Source: Desulfuromonadales bacterium (GTDB lineage Bacteria; Desulfobacterota; Desulfuromonadia; Desulfuromonadales; JAGXHI01). Taken from it: 51,911 bases of DNA. Position 1 is the first letter of the stretch, and every line of letters begins with the position of its first letter. Positions 1 through 8,277 of the stretch are shown here, one piece after another. The position numbers and the translations under genes were made by a program. The notes below the pieces were generated by a model. It was not told where the DNA came from. It saw nothing but the letters and a program-made list of their open reading frames with translations, and ran no database searches. Location of the stretch: positions 1 to 51,911 of the forward strand of contig JAGXHI010000044.1 of NCBI GenBank assembly GCA_024636295.1, written 5' to 3'.

Positions 1-262
1 CACACAGAGCAAGCTAGCACCCCGCTTGCACCTTAGCCCGCATGAAGCAAGGTCAGGGCTCTGTCGAGACCCTCGAATAACCAGAGTCGGGCAAGGTGCG
101 ACAAAAAACTTGACTGCAATAAACCAGAACACAGAGAAAACTTTCTGACTTCATCGATTTTTCTCCGTGTCCTCTGTGCCTCTGTGGTGAAAGCTTCTGA
201 TCTTGGGGTTATCTACTTGAGCTATATGGATAACCAGAGAACCTCGGGACTCGGGTCGGCCA
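1..262. other. Intergenic region downstream of cysH, no gene seen
   Basis: No convincing coding sequence is visible here. The open frames that cross it lack homology-like patterns and overlap cysH in antisense. It holds a copy of a cytosine-thymine rich phrase at about 161-191 (ttctccgtgtcctctgtgcc followed by tctgtggtgaa), a type of intergenic phrase I know from many environmental bacterial genomes. A short inverted pair (gcaag / cttgc) lies near 10-30. The left edge of the window may cut a gene that I cannot recognise. Confidence 0.5.
161..191 (+). repeat. Dispersed intergenic phrase (ctccgtgtcctctgtgcctc type), copy A
   Basis: The bases run ttctccgtgtcctctgtgcc and then tctgtggtgaa. The reverse complement of 6931-6958 reads tttctccgtgtctttgcgcc and then tccgcagg, clearly the same phrase in the opposite orientation. 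Related phrases occur near 13839 and 46858. Function is unknown. The phrases sit between genes only. Confidence 0.55.
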
Positions 263-973
263 TCATCTCCGATGAAGGCCGCATTCCTTGTGTTCGGGAT
301 TTTCCCACCACCAGCGTCCCGCCCGAGGATCCTCCCCCGGCTTCACCGCTCTGGTGCAGGGGGCGCAGCCGATGCTGGGAAAGCCTTGGTTGTGCAGTTG
401 GTTCATTGGAATCCTCTTGCGTTTCGCATAATCCCGGACTTCTGTTTCCCTCCAGCTGACGAGAGGATTGATCTTGAGAATGTCGCCATGGCATGCATCG
501 ATTTCGATGGGGGCGACCTCTGCGCGGGTGATGCTCTGCTCTCGCCGAATGCCGGTGATCCATCCCGAAAAGTTTGCAAGCGCCCGCCCGAGAGGTTCCA
601 CTTTGCGGATTCGGCAGCATTCGTGACGGTTCTCCAGGCTTTGCCGGAAAGAAAAAAGACCTTTTTCGCGCGCCAGATCTTCTACGGCATCCCGCTCGGG
701 AAAGTACCAGTCGATTTGGACGCCGTAGCGTTCGCTCACGGACTCGGCTATCTCATAGGTCTCCTCGTGGAGCCGACCTGTGTCGAGAGCGAAGATGCCG
801 ACATTGATTTCCAACTCCCGGATCAGGTCAATGAGGACAACATCTTCGACAGAAAACGAGCAGGCCAGCGCCAGTGGTCCTCGAGCGAATTCGACTCCGA
901 AGTGGAGGATTTCTTCGGCGGAAACACCTTCAGGGAAGGGAGAAATATTGAAATTTTCCGTTGCCGTATTCAT
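263..973 (-). CDS. cysH: Assimilatory adenylyl-sulfate (APS) reductase CysH
   Basis: This 236-residue protein is of the CysH family, which reduces activated sulfate to sulfite in the cytoplasm during cysteine synthesis. It has the PP-loop type N-terminal half (CSFSVEDVVL near residue 40) and the catalytic C-terminal ECGLH motif (Cys231). It also has a Cys-Cys pair (119-120) and a CAPC pair (203 and 206), the four ligands of the [4Fe-4S] cluster. That cluster marks APS-using reductases, in contrast to PAPS-using enterobacterial CysH, which lacks these cysteines. The gene lies 15 bp downstream of a DUF2061 gene on the same strand, so the two are probably one transcript, started in the AT-rich gap 1214-1465. 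No cysD, cysN or sulfite reductase gene is in the window. The substrate call rests on the cluster cysteines and is strong. Confidence 0.93.
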   Translation of the reverse strand: MNTATENFNISPFPEGVSAEEILHFGVEFARGPLALACSFSVEDVVLIDLIRELEINVGIFALDTGRLHEETYEIAESVSERYGVQIDWYFPERDAVEDLAREKGLFSFRQSLENRHECCRIRKVEPLGRALANFSGWITGIRREQSITRAEVAPIEIDACHGDILKINPLVSWRETEVRDYAKRKRIPMNQLHNQGFPSIGCAPCTRAVKPGEDPRAGRWWWENPEHKECGLHRR

Positions 974-988
974 GAGCGTGCTCCCTCT

Positions 989-1213
989 TCATATCATGTA
1001 TTCGGGTTGTTCTTTTTCACGGCCATAAGGGATACGGTTCCACAGTCGCTCATGACCGAAATAGAGCAGGAACTTGAGGGCGGTGTCCGCCAGGCCAACC
1101 GTTGCGGCGAAATCCATGTTGCCCGTCAGCATGAAGACCAGGGCCGAGGTGATCATGGTGGCCACAATTCTCCAGGACAATGCTTTTGAAATGCTGCGCC
1201 GGTTCGTTTCCAT
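989..1213 (-). CDS. DUF2061 small membrane protein
   Basis: This 74-residue protein matches the DUF2061 pattern: SISKALSWRIVAT near the N-terminus, a first membrane segment around residues 16-30, a second around 36-54, and the conserved end HERLWNRI. Family members are often found beside or fused to sulfate-assimilation genes, as here just upstream of cysH. The molecular role is unknown; a part in sulfur uptake or assimilation is inferred only from context. Spacing to cysH is 15 bp. Confidence 0.85.
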   Translation of the reverse strand: METNRRSISKALSWRIVATMITSALVFMLTGNMDFAATVGLADTALKFLLYFGHERLWNRIPYGREKEQPEYMI

Positions 1214-1465
1214 GGGGTCATTTCCGAAAAGAAAACTTACGTTTAAAGCGAGTAAATAGAGGGTAGTTTAAATTTATAAAAGTAGTCAAGAAAAAAATTA
1301 ATAAAAAACCACATTAAATGCAGTATAATCTTATAAATTAACTACATCGGCTTAGTGTGTATTGCCTTGGGACGGATCCGTGCATCAGGAGATTGAGATA
1401 ATAAGCGGTGCGATTAAGTCAGGTAAGAGATCGGGATGCTGCAGGGGTGGGAGGAGATGGTGCTC
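1214..1465. promoter_or_regulatory. AT-rich control region of the cysH operon with a candidate operator pair
   Basis: The gap between the Rrf2 regulator gene and the DUF2061-cysH pair is strongly AT-rich against a GC-rich surround. It holds two similar sites in opposite orientation: gtagtttaaatttataa at 1263-1279 and ttataaattaactac at 1331-1345, whose reverse complement gtagttaatttataa matches the first apart from two one-base gaps. On the minus strand a TTGACT -35-like box is present at about 1284-1289, but no good -10 box at 17 bp. The sites fit binding of a dimeric regulator, most simply the neighbouring Rrf2 protein; this is inference. Confidence 0.45.
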
Positions 1466-1927
1466 TTACAGGGAAGCCTCGGGCTTTTCGCGGAAATCTT
1501 TCTGCAGATTCCGGAGATTAAGTTCCTCCTGATCGCCCAGGCTCTGAAAATTATAACTGTCGAGGATCCGGAGCATCTCTTCGCGAATTTCCTTCCAGGC
1601 TCCGTGGACGGGGCAGAAAACGTCGCGATGGCAGGTTCCCTCCATCGCTACGCACTGATTCATATACAGGGGACCCTCCTCGGCCTTGAGAACATCCAGG
1701 AGTGTGACCTCCTCGGGGTCTTTGAGGAGAAAAAATCCGCCACCGACTCCTCGCTGGGAACCGACGATCCCTTCCTTGATGAGGGGTTGGAGAATCTTGG
1801 TGAGAAAAGCCGGGGTGATATTCTGTGTTTTGCAGATGTCCTTTTTGTATACGATTTGCCCACGAGGCTGTCTGGACAGAAAAAGAAGAGCTCGGATTGC
1901 GTATTCAGTGGCGCGGGTGATGATCAA
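1466..1927 (-). CDS. Rrf2 family regulator with IscR-like iron-sulfur cysteines
   Basis: This 153-residue protein has the Rrf2 pattern: N-terminal winged helix (TRATEYAIRALLFL), the wing phrase GSQRGVGGGFFL near residues 57-67, and a C-terminal region with three cysteines at 92, 99 and 105. In IscR three cysteines at nearly the same places (92, 98, 104) bind a [2Fe-2S] cluster; NsrR is similar. A cluster-sensing repressor or activator is therefore likely. It is encoded just upstream of the DUF2061-cysH pair, on the same strand, so control of sulfate assimilation in response to cysteine, iron-sulfur or redox state is plausible. A good ribosome site (aggagg) precedes the ATG. IscR proper is usually next to iscS-iscU, which are absent here. 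Confidence 0.88.
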   Translation of the reverse strand: MIITRATEYAIRALLFLSRQPRGQIVYKKDICKTQNITPAFLTKILQPLIKEGIVGSQRGVGGGFFLLKDPEEVTLLDVLKAEEGPLYMNQCVAMEGTCHRDVFCPVHGAWKEIREEMLRILDSYNFQSLGDQEELNLRNLQKDFREKPEASL

Positions 1928-2096
1928 TTCATGCCTCCTATTGATTACCTGACCAGTAATGGATACCCATCGTCAGCCGATTTGTCAAATGAAAAATCTT
2001 GTTTTTTAGGAGTTTCAGGATTTGTGGCTATTGACAGCGATCCCTATTCGCGTGCATCATCGGTTGACTGCCATTTCCTCACTTCATTTCGAAATC

Positions 2097-3050
2097 ATGC
2101 CCCTGTTGAAAGAAAATGGAACTGTTGTTGGACGGTTCGCCCCAAGTCCGACGGGACCACTTCATTTCGGGTCGCTTGTCGCCGCGGTGGGCAGCTTCTG
2201 CATGGCTCGCCGGTCCGGAGGGAGGTGGCTCGTGCGGATGGAAGACCTGGACCCCCCCCGCACGGTAAAGGGTGCGGCGGACGATATTTTGAGAACTCTC
2301 GAATCTCTGGGTCTTCTCTGGGATGGCGCAGTTCTGTACCAGAGTCGTCGTCATCACCGCTACGAGGCCGCCCTGGAGCAGCTTCGGGAAAAGAATTTGC
2401 TTTTTCCCTGCACCTGCTCCCGGAGCGAAATCGTGGCCAGCGCTCCGCATTTCGGCCAGGATGGGCCGATATATCCCGGCACGTGCCGAAAAGACATACC
2501 TCGGGGGCGCCGGCCTGCAGCGGTTCGCATCAAGGTTCCGGAGAAGTCGATCTGTGTTTCCGACGGAGTTTTCGGTGCGCTGGCACAGGGGCTCGCCGAA
2601 TCGGTCGGCGACTTCGTGCTGCGGCGCGCCGACGGAGTACATGCCTACCAGCTTGCAGTGATAGTGGATGATGCCGAATCGGGCGTCAATCAGGTGGTGC
2701 GCGGCGCCGACCTGCTCTGCTCAACTCCCAGGCAGGTCTTTCTTCAGTCGTGTCTCGGCCTTTCCGTTCCGCAATATTTCCACCTGCCCCTTGCCCTGTC
2801 CGCGGACGGGCGGAAGATGAGCAAGAGGGATGGCGGGATTTCGACTACGCCTCTCGACGGTGCTTTGCTTGAGCGGACCCTCCGTTTTCTGGGGCAGAAG
2901 GTTCCGGTGGAACTCCGGGGCGCACCTTCCCTGGAAGTGATGGACTGGGCTTGCGGCCATTTCGACCCGAAACGAATTCCACGGGAATCTCGAATGCCCG
3001 GATATCCTGAAAGAGAGGGTTCGGATAAAGAATCCTGTGGTTTGGACTGA
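2097..3050 (+). CDS. gluQ: Glutamyl-Q tRNA(Asp) synthetase (GluQRS)
   Basis: This is a truncated glutamyl-tRNA synthetase paralogue, 317 residues from the ATG at 2097, lacking an anticodon-binding domain. Such proteins attach glutamate to queuosine in tRNA(Asp). The class I signature is FAPSPTGPLHFGSL (HFGS in the HIGH position), and the KMSKR motif is present (DGRKMSKRDGG near residue 240). A CTC...GTC zinc-site pattern lies near residues 105-130. The frame is open upstream to 2022, but the family start motif (VVGRFAPSPTG) follows 2097 closely, so I chose that start although no clear ribosome site is seen. The gene is transcribed away from the Rrf2 gene. Confidence 0.9.
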   Translation: MPLLKENGTVVGRFAPSPTGPLHFGSLVAAVGSFCMARRSGGRWLVRMEDLDPPRTVKGAADDILRTLESLGLLWDGAVLYQSRRHHRYEAALEQLREKNLLFPCTCSRSEIVASAPHFGQDGPIYPGTCRKDIPRGRRPAAVRIKVPEKSICVSDGVFGALAQGLAESVGDFVLRRADGVHAYQLAVIVDDAESGVNQVVRGADLLCSTPRQVFLQSCLGLSVPQYFHLPLALSADGRKMSKRDGGISTTPLDGALLERTLRFLGQKVPVELRGAPSLEVMDWACGHFDPKRIPRESRMPGYPEREGSDKESCGLD

Positions 3051-3104
3051 TGATTATCTTTTGCCCGAACTCTTCTTTTCTGTTATCCTGAACACCATTG
3101 AAAA

Positions 3105-3135
3105 ACTTTCCCGGAAACTTGGGAAAGCTTTTAAT
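3105..3135 (+). terminator. Weak terminator-like hairpin after gluQ
   Basis: ctttccc pairs with gggaaag across an 8-base loop, followed by cttttaattt. The stem is only about 7 bp, and the lipoprotein ribosome site follows immediately, so it may instead be a leader hairpin. Confidence 0.3.
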
Positions 3136-3154
3136 TTGTTATAAGGAGTATGCC

Positions 3155-3970
3155 ATGCGATTGCTTTCAAGCCTTTTTCTCCTGATGTTCCTCGCCGGAT
3201 GCGGCGCAGGGATGTACAAGATGCCCAAGGATGAATATCGGGAAAGAGTAAGAACGCTGGGCGTACTCCCCTTGATGGTGGACGCCGACTCCACCATCCT
3301 GCATCCTGAACAGAGAGAGGTTGTCGAAGTTCTTCGACGCCAGAACCGTGATAAACACGACGAACTCATCCGGATGTTGCAGAAGGACAGGAAATACTAT
3401 GATATCCGTGCGATACCCGGCGACCCGCGGGAATATTTCGATCAACTGGTGATGAGCCAGACTCTTCGGGGTCAAGGAGATGAACATTACCGGCGCTACT
3501 ACTTTGACCCTTTCGCCGCGGCCCGGATCGCCGAAGAGAAGATGGTCGATGCCTTTGTGGTGGTGATTATGAACGGCGTGCTGCGAACTGAAAAACGCTG
3601 GGAGCGCAACTCTCCCATATACCTGAAAGCCGACTACAACAATATTCAGGTGACCGCCGCGGTCGTGCTCCCCTCCGGGGAAATAGCCTGGGAATATACA
3701 GGCAATCCCGGAAAAGCTTTTCTTCCGCTTCAGTATCCCGCCTTCGAGGAGGCGCATTACAATAAAAAAGATGCCGTGCGGATCGAATTCATTACGGTGG
3801 AAGGGCTCGAGAGAACATTGGAAGAGCTTGAAGACAGCCTTTTCTCGCGCGCGAAATTTCCCAAGGTTTACCGGGAATTGTTCGGTGACCTCGCGACGGG
3901 ACTCGATACCGGTTTTCTCAATCCCTTCCGGGAAAAGACGAATGCGCCCGCTTCATCGGGAGCGAAATAG
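3155..3970 (+). CDS. Predicted lipoprotein of unknown function
   Basis: A 271-residue protein beginning MRLLSSLFLLMFLAGCGAG, a classic lipoprotein signal with lipobox LAGC, so it should be lipidated at the cysteine and anchored in the envelope. The start at 3155 is supported by an aaggag ribosome site 8-10 bp upstream. The mature part is mixed in charge, without membrane segments. It contains YYFDPFAAARIAEEKMVDAF and a region on nucleophile-free beta-type sequence (VTAAVVLPSGEIAWEYTG), loosely like envelope lipoproteins with a GNA1162/CsgG-like fold, but I do not recognise the family firmly. Its TAG stop codon is formed at the junction with the inserted repeat element that follows. Confidence 0.8.
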   Translation: MRLLSSLFLLMFLAGCGAGMYKMPKDEYRERVRTLGVLPLMVDADSTILHPEQREVVEVLRRQNRDKHDELIRMLQKDRKYYDIRAIPGDPREYFDQLVMSQTLRGQGDEHYRRYYFDPFAAARIAEEKMVDAFVVVIMNGVLRTEKRWERNSPIYLKADYNNIQVTAAVVLPSGEIAWEYTGNPGKAFLPLQYPAFEEAHYNKKDAVRIEFITVEGLERTLEELEDSLFSRAKFPKVYRELFGDLATGLDTGFLNPFREKTNAPASSGAK

Positions 3971-4151
3971 TTTTCGTCCGGAAACGGCCCTTTTCCGCTA
4001 TCTCCACGTCAACCCGCGGATTTGATTGTGCGGCGTAAAGTACTACGCCTCCGCTCAAATCCTTGAATTCCTTGATCTTGCGAAAAATGACCTGTTTCCG
4101 GATCGAAAACTGCATTTGTGCTTCCCGGGGTTTCCGGACGGGAGCGAAATA
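3957..4151 (+). mobile_element. Structured MITE-like element, copy 1, with 13-bp flanking direct repeat
   Basis: The 13 bases cgggagcgaaata occur at 3957-3969 and again at 4139-4151, enclosing about 169 bp. The enclosed segment begins gttttcgtccggaaac and ends gtttccgga, so its ends form an inverted repeat (tccggaaac/gtttccgga). In the middle is a long hairpin: ggatttga (4018-4025) pairs with tcaaatcc (4055-4062), and ggcgta (4032-4037) with tacgcc (4044-4049). A second copy at 40322-40495 is close to 88% identical by eye. The direct repeat overlaps the lipoprotein stop codon; taking one copy as the target duplication restores a TAA stop at the same place. No coding capacity is seen. Confidence 0.7.
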
Positions 4152-4551
4152 AAAAATCGACCGAAAAAAAATTGACAAAAAGGGAAACATGCAGTAGAAG
4201 TTTAAATGAAGCGTGGGCAACCTCCTGTAGTTCTTGCTAACATTCCTTTCGTAAAATCATTCTTTAGTTACTTTCGATCTCATTAGGAACAAAATTCAGG
4301 ATAGGCAGATTTGAACAGCGGCGGCGTCCCTCTGCTTCCGCGTTTTGGACGAGGAAAATCCCACCCGTATATTTCCTGACCAATCCCTTGCCGAAAAATC
4401 GCAATAAAAACGATTCCAATAAAAACGATATCTATAAATATTGAACTACCCATAAAAAAACATTGAATTACCCAGAGAATTCCCGGCAGCCCTCCGGCGC
4501 CATTTGTTCCCTGAATGAATGCCGCGGAAAAAGGACACCCAAGGAGAAAAC
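4152..4551 (+). promoter_or_regulatory. Long AT-rich leader and promoter region of rho
   Basis: No gene is seen. A promoter TTGACA (4172-4177), 17-bp spacer, TAGAAG (4195-4200) is the best sigma70-like match and would give a leader of roughly 345 bases before rho. The leader contains a tandem pair caataaaaacgat at 4402-4414 and 4417-4429, and a spaced pair ttgaactaccca (4441-4452) / ttgaattaccca (4463-4474). In Escherichia coli rho is controlled by Rho-dependent attenuation in its leader, so a long leader here is not surprising; the repeats are unexplained. Confidence 0.5.
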
Positions 4552-5799
4552 ATGAACCTGAAGGAACTGAAAGAAAAGAAGATCCATGAACTGGCTGCCA
4601 TAGCCAAGGATTTGAAGCTGGAGGGTGCCGCGGGGATGCGAAAGCAGGACCTGATCTTCACCATCCTGAATTCCACGGCCGAAAAGAACGGCGCCATTTA
4701 CGGCGAGGGCGTTCTGGAGATCCTTCCTGACGGGTTCGGATTTCTAAGGGCGCCGGATGCCAATTATCTGCCGGGGCCCGATGACATGTACGTCTCGCCC
4801 TCGCAGATCCGCCGATTCAATCTTCGCACGGGCGATACCGTGGCGGGGCAGATCCGCCCCCCCAAGGAAGGCGAGCGCTATTTCGCTTTGCTCAAGGTCG
4901 CGGAGGTGAATTTCGAGGACCCCGCGGTGGCCCGGGACAAGACGCTATTCGACAACCTGACCCCCCTTTATCCCGAGGATCGACTCCACCTGGAAACCGC
5001 TCAGGATAACCTCCCCATGCGGGTCATGGATCTGGCCACACCCATCGGAAAGGGCCAGAGGGGCCTGATCGTCGCCCCGCCGCGCACTGGCAAGACCATG
5101 CTGTTGCAGAATATCGCCAACAGTATCACCACTAACCACCCCGATACCTACCTCATCGTGCTGCTCATCGATGAACGCCCCGAGGAAGTGACGGACATGC
5201 AGCGTTCCGTGAATGGTGAGGTGATCTCCTCCACCTTCGACGAACCGGCGACCCGTCACGTCCAGGTGGCCGAGATGGTTATCGAAAAGGCCAAGAGGCT
5301 GGTGGAGCACAAGCGTGACGTCGTTATTCTGCTTGATTCGATCACCCGGCTGGCGCGTGCGTACAATACCGTTGTGCCTCCCAGCGGCAAGATTCTTTCC
5401 GGCGGTGTCGACTCCAACGCCCTCCACAAACCCAAGCGATTCTTCGGCGCCGCCCGAAATATCGAGGAGGGCGGAAGCCTGACCATCATCGCCACCGCCC
5501 TGGTTGATACCGGAAGCAAAATGGACGAGGTCATCTTCGAGGAATTCAAGGGTACGGGAAATATGGAACTGCACCTGGACCGTCGCCTTGTGGAAAAGCG
5601 GACTTTTCCGGCGATCGATATCAACAAGTCAGGAACGCGTCGAGAGGAGCTGCTGATCGATGCCACCTCCCTGCAGCGCATCTGGCTGCTGCGCAAGGTT
5701 CTCTCCACCATGAATGTGGTGGACGCCATGGAATTCATCCTGGAGAAGCTTTCTTCAGCAAAAAACAACCAGGAATTTCTCGACTCCATGAATCAGTAA
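4552..5799 (+). CDS. rho: Transcription termination factor Rho
   Basis: 415 residues from the ATG at 4552, which has aaggag 6 bp upstream; an in-frame ATG at 4519 has no such site. Rho is a hexameric RNA-dependent ATPase that ends transcription. The N-terminal Rho domain starts [19 protein letters not shown], and the RNA-binding cold-shock-like domain contains [16 protein letters not shown]. The ATPase has Walker A PPRTGKT, Walker B VVILLDS, and the Q-loop/R-loop region with [12 protein letters not shown]. Length and motifs are normal; no N-terminal insertion as in actinobacteria. rpmE follows about 100 bp downstream, a common arrangement. Confidence 0.98.
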   Translation: MNLKELKEKKIHELAAIAKDLKLEGAAGMRKQDLIFTILNSTAEKNGAIYGEGVLEILPDGFGFLRAPDANYLPGPDDMYVSPSQIRRFNLRTGDTVAGQIRPPKEGERYFALLKVAEVNFEDPAVARDKTLFDNLTPLYPEDRLHLETAQDNLPMRVMDLATPIGKGQRGLIVAPPRTGKTMLLQNIANSITTNHPDTYLIVLLIDERPEEVTDMQRSVNGEVISSTFDEPATRHVQVAEMVIEKAKRLVEHKRDVVILLDSITRLARAYNTVVPPSGKILSGGVDSNALHKPKRFFGAARNIEEGGSLTIIATALVDTGSKMDEVIFEEFKGTGNMELHLDRRLVEKRTFPAIDINKSGTRREELLIDATSLQRIWLLRKVLSTMNVVDAMEFILEKLSSAKNNQEFLDSMNQ

Positions 5800-5901
5800 G
5801 GGGTAATAATCCCTTGAATTCCTGATGCAGAAGTGGTATTGGTCTTCTTTGCTTGTCCAACAAAAACACGGCCTGTACATGCCAGGCCAGAGGAGCCAAC
5901 G

Positions 5902-6111
5902 ATGAAAAAAGATATTCACCCCTCCTATCATGAGGTGACCATCAAGTGTCACTGCGGCAATTCCTTTGAAACCCGATCCACCAGAAAGGGCGGGGAAATC
6001 ACTACGGAAATCTGCTCCGCCTGTCATCCGTTCTTTACCGGCAAGCAGAAGCTCATGGATACCGCCGGCCGGATCGAGCGTTTCCGCAGAAAGTACGGAC
6101 AGGGAAAGTGA
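5902..6111 (+). CDS. rpmE: Ribosomal protein L31, zinc-binding form
   Basis: 69 residues from ATG 5902, preceded by gaggag. [20 protein letters not shown] and the later [13 protein letters not shown] are typical of bacterial L31. The CxC and CxxC pairs make it the zinc-containing (C+) form. It is part of the 50S subunit at the central protuberance. An upstream in-frame ATG at 5833 would add residues not seen in L31 and is not used. A strong terminator follows within 10 bp. Confidence 0.97.
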   Translation: MKKDIHPSYHEVTIKCHCGNSFETRSTRKGGEITTEICSACHPFFTGKQKLMDTAGRIERFRRKYGQGK

Positions 6112-6116
6112 ATCCG

Positions 6117-6145
6117 GAACGGCCTCCCGGGGCCGTTTCTTTTTT
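6117..6145 (+). terminator. Intrinsic terminator after rpmE
   Basis: aacggcc (6118-6124) pairs with ggccgtt (6131-6137) over a 6-base loop and is followed by a T-rich run to 6145. It should close the rho-rpmE transcript. Confidence 0.85.
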
Positions 6146-6235
6146 CAGGGCCGCGGAGTCCTTCCCCGCCCAGCGTAAGATCCGCTCTCTGTGCATCCTT
6201 GGGGATGGATTTCTCCCAAAACCGCCGACGGGACC

Positions 6236-6922
6236 ATGCGCGTCCAATTATTGACTCATACCCCCGATCTGGAGCAGGTGGTCGCAGCAGCGGCCCGACT
6301 CTGCTATTCTCCGTCCTCCATTGACAAGATTCTGGAGAGAGATCCCCAGGAGCGGGAGGCGCTGATCGCAAAGGTCGTTTCCCTGGGACACTTCTCTGTC
6401 CTGGAGCACGCCTCTTTTACCTTCGGTATCGAGGGAATCAGCCGGGCCTGTACACACCAGCTGGTGAGGCACCGTGTGGCGTCTTATTCCCAGCAAAGCC
6501 AGCGTTACGTTTCGCACAAAGAGCGTTTCACCGCGATCACTCCCCCCTCCATCGCAGAGCATCCCGATCTCGAAAACCGGTACAACGCCCTGCTCGAGGA
6601 AATTCATCAGGTCTATCGAGAACTTCTGGAGGCCGGCATTCCCGCCGAGGACGCACGTTTCGTGCTGCCTAACGCGGCGGAAACCAAGATCGTGGCGACC
6701 ATGAACGCCAGGGAGTTGCACCATTTCTTCAATCTTCGCTGCTGTCGCCGTGCTCAGTGGGAAATCCGGGCAATGGCTCGGGAGATGCTTCGGCTGGCCA
6801 AGGGGGCGGCCCCTCTTCTTTTTGCTTCAGCCGGGCCGGGATGCCTGCGAGGCGCCTGCCCCGAAGGGGCGATGACCTGCGGGGCGGCCGCCGAAGTCCG
6901 GCGAGAATTTCAGGGGCTTTAA
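6236..6922 (+). CDS. thyX: Flavin-dependent thymidylate synthase ThyX
   Basis: 228 residues from ATG 6236. ThyX makes dTMP from dUMP with methylene-tetrahydrofolate, FAD and NADPH. The signature RHRVASYSQQSQRY (RHRxxSxxxxSxR) is intact. SVLEHASFTF, LPNAAETKIVATMNAREL and FFNLRCCRRAQWEIR are further family blocks. An ATG at 6191 is also in frame but would add 15 residues absent from the family pattern. The ribosome site is weak. The C-terminus has several cysteines (GCLRGACPEGAMTCG), as seen in a subset of ThyX proteins. No thyA is in the window. Confidence 0.95.
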   Translation: MRVQLLTHTPDLEQVVAAAARLCYSPSSIDKILERDPQEREALIAKVVSLGHFSVLEHASFTFGIEGISRACTHQLVRHRVASYSQQSQRYVSHKERFTAITPPSIAEHPDLENRYNALLEEIHQVYRELLEAGIPAEDARFVLPNAAETKIVATMNARELHHFFNLRCCRRAQWEIRAMAREMLRLAKGAAPLLFASAGPGCLRGACPEGAMTCGAAAEVRREFQGL

Positions 6923-7209
6923 CGGATCTCCCTGCGGAGGCGCAAAGACACGGAGAAACCCAGCTGTTATCCGGTAATTGTGATGAATGATGGATAATCG
7001 GTGCGGCTCTTTGTTTCCAATGCATTAAAGCAGACAGGAATACGACACGCGGAAAAGCTCTAGTGAAAACTCGCTCTGACGTTTATCTGCCTTCATCCAA
7101 CTTTATCGGTGTTCAAAGATGTGTTTCTGATTTTCTCGGGGAATCCGGGTCTCGAGCGAGTGCGTGACGATAAAGGTTTTACCCCACACGTTCTAAACTG
7201 GTTTTTCAG
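6923..7209. other. Intergenic region thyX-prfA with dispersed phrase copy B
   Basis: No gene is seen in these 287 bases. A copy of the dispersed phrase lies at 6931-6958 in reverse orientation to copy A. Just before prfA is taaactggtttttc, which recurs just before hisI (15588-15601). No ribosome site is obvious for prfA and no clear promoter was found. Confidence 0.4.
6931..6958 (-). repeat. Dispersed intergenic phrase, copy B
   Basis: Reads cctgcggaggcgcaaagaca followed by cggagaaa on the plus strand. Its reverse complement matches copy A at 161-191 in wording and order (ttctccgtgtc, then gcc/tct-rich, then tgcggg/tgtgg). It lies nine bases after the thyX stop. Confidence 0.5.
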
Positions 7210-8277
7210 ATGTTCAATAAACTTGAAGAAGTCATCGATCGTTTCCGTGAAGTGGAAGGCCTTCTTTCCGACCCCGCCGTGGTTGGGAAGCAGGAGGTGT
7301 TTCGCAATCTGACCAGAGAGCACTCCGAACTCTCCCTGATCGCCGAGACATACGGAAAATACAAGAAGATCTGCGAGGAGATGGAAGGGGCTCGGGCGCT
7401 GCTCCGGGACGCCGATCCCGAGGTGCGTGAAATGGCCCAGGGGGAATTTGCGGAGTTGGAGGAGGAAAAAGAGAGCCTGTCCCAGCAGCTGCGCCTTCTC
7501 CTTCTGCCCAGAGATCCGAATGATGAAAAAAACATCATCCTGGAGATCCGGGCCGGAACCGGCGGAGAAGAAGCGGCTCTTTTTGCAGCCGATCTCTTTC
7601 GCATGTACAGCCGGTATGCCGATGTGCAGCGCTGGAAAGTTGAAATCCTGAGCGCTTCCGAAACGGACGCGGGCGGCTTCAAGGAAGTGATCGCCATGAT
7701 TTCGGGAAACCGGGTCTATTCGCGACTCAAATATGAAAGCGGAACCCACCGGGTTCAGCGTGTCCCCGAGACGGAGGCACAGGGACGGATCCATACCTCG
7801 GCATGCACTGTGGCCGTTCTTCCCGAAGCGGAGGATGTGGACGTGGAGATCGACCCCGGCGATCTTCGGATCGATGTCTTTCGAGCATCCGGAGCCGGAG
7901 GACAGCACGTCAACCGGACCGAATCGGCCGTGCGCATCACCCACATTCCCTCGGGAGTGGTGGTCTCCTGCCAGGACGAGAAATCCCAGCTCAAGAACAA
8001 AATGAAGGCCATGAAGGTTCTGCGCTCGAGGATTCTGGATCAGAGAGCGGCCGAACAGCAGGCCATACAGGCCGCGGACCGCAAAAGTCAGGTGGGAAGC
8101 GGCGATCGAAGCGAGCGTATCCGGACCTACAATTTTCCCCAGGGGCGCTGCACCGATCATCGCATCGGACTCACTCTTTACCGTCTGGACTCCATCATGC
8201 AGGGGGACATTGGTGAACTGATCGAAGCTCTCAGCACCTATTTCCAGGCGGAAATGCTTTCGGGCCATGAGAGCTGA
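7210..8277 (+). CDS. prfA: Peptide chain release factor 1 (RF1)
   Basis: 355 residues, the normal RF1 length. It reads UAA and UAG and triggers peptide release. The GGQ motif is at residues 230-232 within [17 protein letters not shown]. The stop-codon-reading tripeptide is Pro-Glu-Thr at 186-188 (RVPETEA), the P-x-T type of RF1 rather than the SPF of RF2. The N-terminal coiled helical domain covers about residues 1-100. The prmC gene, whose product methylates the GGQ glutamine, overlaps the 3' end by 11 bp, a classic pairing. Confidence 0.98.
   Translation: MFNKLEEVIDRFREVEGLLSDPAVVGKQEVFRNLTREHSELSLIAETYGKYKKICEEMEGARALLRDADPEVREMAQGEFAELEEEKESLSQQLRLLLLPRDPNDEKNIILEIRAGTGGEEAALFAADLFRMYSRYADVQRWKVEILSASETDAGGFKEVIAMISGNRVYSRLKYESGTHRVQRVPETEAQGRIHTSACTVAVLPEAEDVDVEIDPGDLRIDVFRASGAGGQHVNRTESAVRITHIPSGVVVSCQDEKSQLKNKMKAMKVLRSRILDQRAAEQQAIQAADRKSQVGSGDRSERIRTYNFPQGRCTDHRIGLTLYRLDSIMQGDIGELIEALSTYFQAEMLSGHES

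Noticed and set aside
272..1189. 305-residue plus-strand frame over cysH
   Set aside because: Antisense to a clear CysH and DUF2061 pair; composition reflects the complement of a GC-rich gene and no family pattern is visible.
4402..4474. Possible CRISPR-like repeats before rho
   Set aside because: Only two units of each kind, short, with no spacer regularity and no cas genes in the window.
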